A DNA stretch of 64,000 nt. It comes from Amorphophallus konjac. Lineage: Eukaryota; Streptophyta; Magnoliopsida; Alismatales; Araceae. Location of the stretch: assembly GCA_022559845.1 (NCBI GenBank), contig CM040117.1:82410559-82474558 (forward strand), read 5' to 3'. The notes under the pieces are model-generated. The model did not search any database. It saw only the letters and a program-made list of their open reading frames with translations, and was not told the DNA's origin. Each line of letters starts with the position of its first letter. Position 1 is the stretch's first letter. Position numbers and translations under genes: made by a program. Below are positions 56,721 to 64,000 of the stretch, piece by piece.

Positions 56721-58463
56721 TGTTGACACCCGTTTTATGACCGATAAGTCGGGTCATCTCCTTGTTCACTCTATATGATGCTCCCAGTTATTCATTCATT
56801 CATCGAGTCTCCTTTATCAGTTTGAAGACTATTTCATGGGTCTTAGCTCCTTGGTTGAGTATGGTTCTGTGATGTCTCGCCTTGAATGAAGCTTAGCAAG
56901 CCCTCTTATCATTTGGATCCTCATTATTTCTAACGGTCTGCACATGGGGCGTTACTTTCTTCTAACGCATTGTCCCTGGACCGTTACATCTTGAAGAGTC
57001 CTACGACTTAAGGCCTTCGTTTCAATCCTTATCCGTTGGCTTGTCCATTGATTCTAACGGTCTATCGTGCAGCCGTTACTTTCTTCCAACGCGTCCAACC
57101 ATGGCCGTTACATATCTTGCAGAGTCCCAACTTCTTTGATCTTCTTCCCGTTGATATTATCTCTTTTGAGATAAGGTTAAATGTAAAGGTATCCCCCTGG
57201 CGGGTTATTTTCATATGGCGGTCTGTCGAGTAGCCGTTACATCCAACAGAGAGTCCTGGCAGTTCATGCCTTTTCTCTGCTACTCCGTGATCGAGATAAG
57301 AGTTTGAATTGATGATTTCTCTTCCAAATCTGATCCTCAGAACCTTCTGTTTGTTCCTATGGACTTTTGGTGATATTATCTTCAAGGATTTGCTAAGAGT
57401 TATCCTCTTTTCTTGCTGGATTATCCTCTGCTCGACCGGAGAGTTTGAGGGCCTATAAATAGCACCCTTAACTTCATGGCCCGAGGGAGGAAGATCTGGA
57501 GTTCACGTCGAAGTGTTGCCGCATTCTGGAGCCACATCTAACTAAGGAGACTTGTCTTTCACGTCCATCTGCTTCACGGTGAAGGGAGTATTCGTTCTAT
57601 TGAGTTTCAAAGTTCATCATTGCATATTGTGTTCTTCCTTCTCCCTCTCATCATAAGCATTGTCCCTCTCCTTGTTTCCACGTTCTGCATCTGGTTTTCA
57701 TCATCTAAACATCCTTCCCACGTTTTAAAACTCCCAGAGGGGTTAAAAAACCAAAACATTCCCGGTACTTCCCTTTCCTTTTGCATGCTCTTAAGCCTTT
57801 TAAGAATTGGTACTACGCTTGTTTAAAGGGTTAATATGGGTTTGTTTTCTTGTGTTTTCACGTTCTTTGGCAGGTTTACAGGTTCACTACGTGAGACCCA
57901 AGTCTTCTGGCCGGCTGGAAGAGTTGGAGTTAAAAGAGTCCACAAGCTATTATTGCAGGTTTTCTAACGGTCTTGTGCAGGCACGTCAGGCTTCTATAAC
58001 GACTCATGGTGCGGCCGTCACATTCCTGTGACGCACGGGGTCTGGACCGTTACATTCAGTTAATCTGTAGATTTCACTGGTTTTCTGTCTCCCGTGGGGG
58101 GTGCTTCATCCACCTATTTCAAGGTATTTTCAAGTCTCTAGCTTGTGTTTACTTTGGTGGTGATCACGTTCTTTCTTAGTATTGGGCATTAGCTTTCTCT
58201 CCATCTCATATCTCTTATTTCCTTTATTTGCTCCACCCTTGCGGTGTGTTTTTATTTGCTCTTGCTCCACGCCCCAGTGTGTGTTTTTCTTTATTCCCTT
58301 AGTTTAGCTTGATGGTTGAGATAGCATGCCCATGCTAGACTTGTTCTGATTGCCTAGGTTCATGATTCACATGTCCTTGGGTTGATTGAGATCTTTGATT
58401 TTTGCTTATCATCTTTATTACACATCAAAACAAAAAGAAGAAGAGAAGCAAAACAAATCAACA
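56721..58463 (+). mobile_element. Solo LTR of the G1 gypsy family
   Basis: 1743 bp, TGTTGACACCC...AATCAACA, with GTTAT duplications on both sides and no internal sequence. It is homologous to the G1 5' LTR (18392-20146, opposite strand). TATAAAT is at 57454-57460. Solo LTRs arise by recombination between the two LTRs of an inserted element. It lies inside S3 gag, so this gypsy family moved after S3 inserted. Confidence 0.95.
57454..57460 (+). promoter_or_regulatory. TATA box of the solo LTR
   Basis: TATAAAT in GGGCCTATAAATAGCACC. Motifs with AACGG lie upstream and downstream. Confidence 0.6.
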
Positions 58464-58468
58464 GTTAT
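58464..58468. repeat. Target-site duplication GTTAT, right of the solo LTR
   Basis: Matches 56716-56720. Confidence 0.93.
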
Positions 58469-59738
58469 TTCTTGTGAAACCGAGATTGTTGGCTATGAAG
58501 CTAACATTGCTTCCCTAAATTCTGAAATCCAGGATCTTAAAAGCTCACTGTCAAAATTTGTTGAAGGAAAAAGTAACCTTGATAAGATTCCTGGAACTTA
58601 GGTCAATGTTTAGAAGGAAGGATTAGGTTACAATTTGGTCAACAAGAAGAAAGCTGTAAATAAGCTATCCACCTCTTTGGTTAGTTGTTCTGAGCCATCT
58701 AAAACTCCTTCGTCATCATTCTTTCAATTCAAGGCTCAGAGAAATGAAAAACAAACAAAAGTTTTGAAAAAGACTAAAAAATTGAAAAAGGATGCTCATA
58801 TGAATAAAGTCAAAGTTGTCCCTGTCTGTGCTATTAATTCTGCTAGTTCTGTGGAATTTGATAATTCAATGCATGTGGTTCATAATTCTTTTACTCATTT
58901 ACATGCACATAAAAAAGATGTCCCATGCCATTACTGTGGTAATTTAGGCCATGTAATGCATGATTGCAAATTAATGATAGAGGATGATCACATGTTTGAG
59001 ACAATGCATTCTAAGAATTCATTTAACAAAAATCATGCTACCAAGAAGTCTAATGGTACTTGTCATTACTGTTGTAGGCATGGTCACCTTATGAATGAGT
59101 GCTTTGTCATGAAACAAGATGATAGGATGCATGCTAAATTCTATGTAAATCATTATGGCCCGTATAGAAATAAATATGCTACAAACCAGCACATCATATG
59201 TTTTAATTGTAACAAGCATGGTCACAAGGCTATTGAATGTTGGTCAGGGTCTCATTGGAATAATAATGGTTCTAGAGGTAAGCACCTCGGGTGCTTCGAA
59301 TGTGGAAAGCATGGCCACATAGTCAAGAAATGTTGGCATGCTCAGGGAAACACATTTAATTTCAAATCTGCTAAATTCCCTGTAAAAAGACATACTTTTG
59401 ATAGGAGCCTTAAAGGAATAAATTCTCTATGTTTCAATTGTGGTAAACCAAGTCATAAATCTGTAAATTATTGGCTAACCGATAATAAGAGACAAAACGT
59501 TCATGTAAATAATAGAAAGTTTCATACTCATGCACATAGATTTAGTACTTGTGTTGATGCGCATAATAAGACCAAAAAGTATGTTGTCTCATGTAGATAT
59601 TGTGGAAAATTTGGACATTCTATGGATGATTGTTCTTTGATGGATTTTGATGACTATCTAGCTAAGAAATTGTTTAGAACACCTGCTGGGAGTAGTACAG
59701 GACCCAAGACTGCTTGGATTCCTACTAGATCAAACTAA
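58469..59738 (+). CDS. S3 gag C-terminal part with six zinc-knuckle motifs
   Basis: Bases 58469-58634 finish the coiled coil (ETEIVGYEANIASLNSEIQD) with two TAG stops (near 58599 and 58608) before the EGLGYN motif. From 58635 the frame is open for 367 codons. It holds CCHC knuckles starting near 58926 (CHYCGNLGHVMHDC), 59061 (CHYCCRHGHLMNEC), 59199 (CFNCNKHGHKAIEC), 59292 (CFECGKHGHIVKKC), 59430 (CFNCGKPSHKSVNY, last Cys lost) and 59592 (CRYCGKFGHSMDDC), ending GPKTAWIPTRSN. Such knuckles bind nucleic acid; copia Gag usually has one or two. No protease follows. Confidence 0.85.
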
Positions 59739-62205
59739 CCCAATTGTTGCAGGTGTGCCTTGGAAAGGAATAAAGGGGTAATAAACCAGGGCACCTGAAA
59801 TGACCCCATTTCTGAGCTTTCCAGATAAACTCATTGTATTTTCTGTCTTTACATTCATTGCTTAATTTGTCAGTTAAATTGATTGATTGCATAACATGTT
59901 AAATTTGGTTCAGCATTATATGCATTGCATATCTCTTGCATAACATGTTAATTCATCTGTGCGTCTTCTAACTGATCTTCTCTGAAAATCTGAACTGATC
60001 ATCAAGATGATTGTAGCCTGTCTTAGTTGGAATTGCATATTTGTTTCATGAGCATATTTCATGATTTTCCTCACACAAAGTTTTGCGTGTTTGTGGCACT
60101 TAAATGATAGTTTCATAATGCACATAGTTAGGGGGAGTCAGTCAAAGCATTTCTTGTGTATCATGCATACTTGTTAGGCTAATTCCCTGCATGGTCTTCA
60201 TGTCATTCATGAGTGGTTAATGCATATGCATACATGTAGTAAATTGCATAGCATTTCATTAATTTTGAAAACACCAAAAAGAATGTTGAGAGCATGCATT
60301 CAGGGGGAGCTCACGGGTACTCATGATACATGTATGTCAGTCTTCTTATTATGACATGTACACTCTTGATATCTCATGCATTCTGTTAGGGAGAGCATTC
60401 ATTCTAATTCTCAATTGTCTAGCCACATTTTCACTCATTCTGCTGTCCTTGCTCTTCCTACAACATACATCAACAATCAACATCAGTTTGTATCACTTCT
60501 TCCTACCAGTTCTGAGTTCACTCGAATTGATACTCTTCTTGAGACTGAAATTCTTTGATTGCCACTCCTTAATTTGTTAAAGGAGAGCTTCATTTAATGC
60601 GTTGTGATCACATCTGCTACAAGCAAGAGCTCCAATTCTCTCACTTTCTTTGCATGCTTGTTAATGTCTCTACTGCTGGACGTTACTGTCAAAATATTAA
60701 TGGAACTGATTTTGAAGAGACTTAAATCTTTGTACCTTAGTTATAAATATAAAATCTTAAAAGAAACTCCTATCATACAGGTTTAAGAATCACTACTGTT
60801 CTAGATTGGTATAAGTCTAATGTATTCATGAATTTGAATCTGAAAGACTTGAAAGTATCTGAATCATATGTTTTAATAAACTTTAACCAACTATTTCATG
60901 TAATCTCTGGACAAAATCTTCTGAAATTTAAAAATTTGAAATCATGGTTACTTTGGCTGAGATACATGTTGTTAGTATTGTTCTTAAACATTAAATCTGT
61001 ATGAAGTTGACTAAAAAGGAAACCAAAAGCCAGAGCAATGACTTTGGTCACTGAGAAACTGGGTCCTCTTTCAAAGAAATGGAGTAAACCCATGTCATGA
61101 AGTGCCATAGTTATCTCTGGTGTAAAAAATAATTGAAAAATCTGACAGAGCAATGACATGATCGTGTTGAGTAACTGGGGATTCCGGCCTCTAATCAAGG
61201 TGTCTCCTCATGTAAAAAGACATTTCAATTGCTAACTCTATTCTCATAATTGAGAGGCAATGCGGTTATCACACTGAGTAACTGGGTCACTTCTCCTGAG
61301 AAGTGTTGTGCCTCATGTAAAAAGGTGTTGATCAACCAAGATTGCTCAGGAAAAATAAAATACTGATTAAAAGTAAACTTCTGAAATTTTCTGTAAAATA
61401 GTTAACTTTAAATGCAATTAAAGGTGTTTAATCTCAATACTACAATGTGTAAATCCTAAAGGAGTCAATGAGATTATTTGAGTAAGATGGAAGAAGATTG
61501 AACTGGAGTGTCATATGAATAATTGGTTCATTTTTATTAAAACTCAGTTTCAGATATGAGTATTGAATATGTTTATCAAATTTGGTATACATCATGCTTA
61601 AACATGTTTTGTCATGCAATTTAATTCATAACCCCTTATGATAGGAGAGTCTATCCGAGCTTAGATTTATAGCAATGGTACCTGCTATAAAATTTCTTCT
61701 GATCAGTTACATCTTTGACTACTTCATCAACTTGCATATCTGTTTCCTGATCATCACTTGAATCTACTCACTATTTCGGCTGAATTGTTCCTGAAAGATC
61801 CTGTGCCCTGCTTGTTGCCTTGATACTCTTCCACAATCCACTCTTGACACACTCATTACATACCTTCTTGAAAGCTTTGTTTCATTTTGAGCAAGGAGTA
61901 TTGTCTTGTCTTCAGGAGAGGATAGGTGTTGTATAGAATGCAGTTATTTCCTCTTAAAGGAGGAGGATTGGTGCTTGATTGTTTATCTGCCCCTGTGTTT
62001 GCTGATTTCATTCCTTTATCCAGGGGGAGAATAGCTTTTCTATGCCTTAATGATTTAGTCAAAGGGAGAGATTTTAATTCAATCATCCCATGCATGCTTG
62101 TATTACTTGTCTCAAACTATTATCTTCTTTTTGATGAAGTCAAAGGGGGAGAATAGTTTGATATGAGTCGACATGCTATTTTGTGACTCATAGTGTTGCC
62201 ATCAT
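59739..62205 (+). other. S3 non-coding region in place of pol
   Basis: No pol remnant is visible in any frame. AGGGGGAG motifs lie near 60130, 60301, 62021 and 62145. The conserved GAGTAACTGGGGATTC...GGTGTCTCC block is at 61167-61210, with a second GAGTAACTGGGTC copy near 61279. Short open frames here are not recognisable genes. Confidence 0.7.
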
Positions 62206-62220
62206 CAAAAAGGGGGAGAT
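62206..62220 (+). other. S3 polypurine tract
   Basis: AAAAAGGGGGAGAT abuts TGTTG of the 3' LTR; upstream TGTTGCCATCATC is the same as in S1. Confidence 0.92.
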
Positions 62221-64000
62221 TGTTGTACCGCTGTGTACCCCTGTGATTTTGATGATGTCAAACACTATGAGTAATCTATGCATAATATCTTATGTTATGT
62301 GTTGATGCTGCATTTGTATGGTTCCATGGTTTCAGGATCTATTTCTGTCAATGTCATAACTCTGTCTGCTCATTAGGTCTGTGCATGGTTGGTGCACTTC
62401 GTGTTCACTTGACAAACCAAGGTTGGTGCACCTCTTGGTAGTTTGTTGGTTTGCGTTGCATGAAGTCCGTGCATTATCTGTTAAACTCGGTGCATGAAGT
62501 CCGTGCATTATCTGTTAAACTCGGTGCGTAACTGTGTCGGTGCAAGTTTTATCTTGCGCCACATCTCCAAGTCCGTGCATATCATTGTAGCGGTCGGTGC
62601 AATGTTTAGATAGAATGCATATAAAGTCTGTGCTCATTACTGTAGCGAGGCATGACTGGGGTCGGTGCAAGTTTTGTCTTGCATTGTGCATGACAAGGTC
62701 CGTGCACACTTGTTTCATCTCGCTTAGGAGGTCAGTGCATCTTCTGCCTCGGTGGATGTTTTTTCTAAAGCATATAGGAGGCCAGTGCATTTTCTGCCTT
62801 GGTGCATGTTTTTCTTAACCATATAGGAGGTCAATGCATCTTCTACCTCGGTGTTAGTGACCAATATGGTCTGTGCAGGTTTCGCCGTGCTCACATTAAG
62901 GTCTGTGTATGTTGTGTCTCATGCTTAAACTCGGTCGGTACATGTCAAGGTCGGTGCATCCTTTGCATCATGCATTGCTGCGTCTCATGTGCATTTGTAT
63001 CTCAGTGTATGTACTGCGTCTTATATTGCGTATCATGTGCATATGTGTCTCAGTGCATGTGCTGCATCTAAGTTTGCGTCTCATGCTATTTCTTAGGGAG
63101 CACAAACATTAGGTCGGTGCAAGTCGTGTTGAGATTGCACAAAGACGATGCACGTTTGTGTCTTCACTCAACTAAGGTCTGTGCATATCGTACGTCTTAG
63201 TTTGTGTCTTCACACAACTAAGGTCTGTGCATATTTTGCGTCTTAGTCTGTGTCTTCACACAACTAAGATCAGTGCAGATTTTGGCTCGTGCACGATCAG
63301 TGCATGTTTACCTTTGGCAGATGTAAGTCTGTGCACATTCTATCCTTATGCTATATAAGGTTGGTGTAGAGTTGGTTTTAGCTTTGTTAGAATCGGTGCA
63401 CAGTTTGTTGACAAGCGATTTCTCATTGCAGGAACTTAAGGACGCACGTGAACTCGTGAGGACTAATGAACCTAACTGACACGTGATCCAAGGAAAATGT
63501 GTCCAGAGGATTTTGCCACGTGGACACCAACTTATCCAGATTCTGACACATGGCTAAAAAGTTCCAAAAATCACTTGGCGGGAATGAAGCCTCCACACGC
63601 CCATTGCGTGAACCCATGGGACCCCTACGTGAAGAATATATAAAAGCACTCTGTTGTGATCAAAGATGTAGGGGACGAGAAAAGAAAGAGAAGAGACAGA
63701 GATAAGAAGACACAAAGAATTAGAAAATTGAGGACAGCAGAATCAGAGAGTGAGTAGCAGAAGAACAACGAGAAGAAAGGAAGAGAGAGCCAGTGTGTGA
63801 TTAGAGCTATATAGAGAAAGAAAATGAGAGTGAGGAGTTCGTGAGTGTGAAGCCATCGTTAAAGATCTATCTTCCTGGCATTTGGATCTGATCCAAGAAA
63901 GACTTCCTCCTGCGAGAGCTACATTCTGTGTTTCATTTCCAGCTTTCCATCGCTGTGGTTTTGCTTCATATTTTCTTTTGTTCTTTTCGTTTATCTTTGA
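62221..64000 (+). repeat. S3 3' LTR, cut by the window edge
   Basis: Direct repeat of 52712-54420. It has an extra duplicated GTGCATTATCTGTTAAACTC segment (62470-62525) and lacks a few bases found in the 5' copy. The hairpin would lie beyond 64000. Confidence 0.93.

Larger units (their letters stand above)
52712..64000 (+). mobile_element. S3: Sirevirus-like element with gag only, no pol
   Basis: 5' LTR 52712-55046, Met-type primer site, gag 55169-59738 (interrupted by a solo LTR), 2.5 kb non-coding, polypurine tract, 3' LTR from 62221 running off the window. After gag there is no protease, integrase, RT or RNase H in any frame. S3 Gag is closely similar to S2 Gag. The primer site, polypurine flank, hairpin block and 3' non-coding block are shared with S1. 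The two LTRs differ by many substitutions and small indels, so S3 is older than S1. Confidence 0.87.

Overview
This window looks like nuclear DNA from a flowering plant, almost certainly heterochromatic. It is nothing but transposable elements, most of them nested, plus tandem repeats. I found no host gene, rRNA, tRNA or CRISPR. The evidence for a plant is Sirevirus-type Ty1/copia elements (primer sites matching initiator-Met tRNA, multiplied polypurine tracts, LTRs of about 2.3 kb), a Ty3/gypsy element of the non-chromovirus (Tat/Athila-like) type, and L1-type LINEs with a C-terminal RNase H. I cannot name the species. Labels used: G1 = gypsy element; S1, S2, S3 = Sirevirus-like copia elements; L1 and L2 = LINEs; A, B, C = related repeats that begin TGTGG; D = a gypsy-like LTR.

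Layout. 1-20146: G1, minus strand, running off the left edge: RNase H start, RT, linker, protease with a G-patch, gag, leader and its 5' LTR (18392-20146). Its gag is split by S1 (4197-15671, minus), which has two 2.35-kb LTRs, a CCCTC target duplication, gag and pol. 20147-27069: LTR-like DNA without genes, a CCTAAACC minisatellite, and repeats A (plus) and B (minus) with GGCGCGCC arrays. 27070-43797: S2, minus, with gag but no pol and a second ORF that is cut by full-length LINE L1 (31942-37814, 15-bp target duplication). 43798-52711: repeats C and D, an 88-bp tandem repeat, 5'-truncated LINE L2 (18-bp duplication) and a 2.2-kb array with a period of about 118 bp. 52712-64000: S3, plus strand, with gag but no pol; its gag contains a solo LTR of the G1 family (56721-58463, GTTAT duplication), and its 3' LTR runs off the right edge.

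How the parts relate. S1 carries pol and is the youngest element here: its LTRs differ by roughly 8 substitutions and 3 single-base indels by eye. S2 and S3 have no recognisable protease, integrase, RT or RNase H. Both share a remodelled gag (N-terminal domain, long coiled coil, three to six zinc knuckles). All three elements share the tRNA primer site, the polypurine tract and its flank, a hairpin block between promoter and primer site, and a conserved non-coding block before the 3' LTR. The best candidate for something undescribed is therefore this set: two pol-less, gag-bearing Sirevirus-like families that may be mobilised in trans by an S1-type element. All coding regions are broken to some degree except S1 integrase-C/RT/RNase H and the S3 zinc-knuckle ORF.
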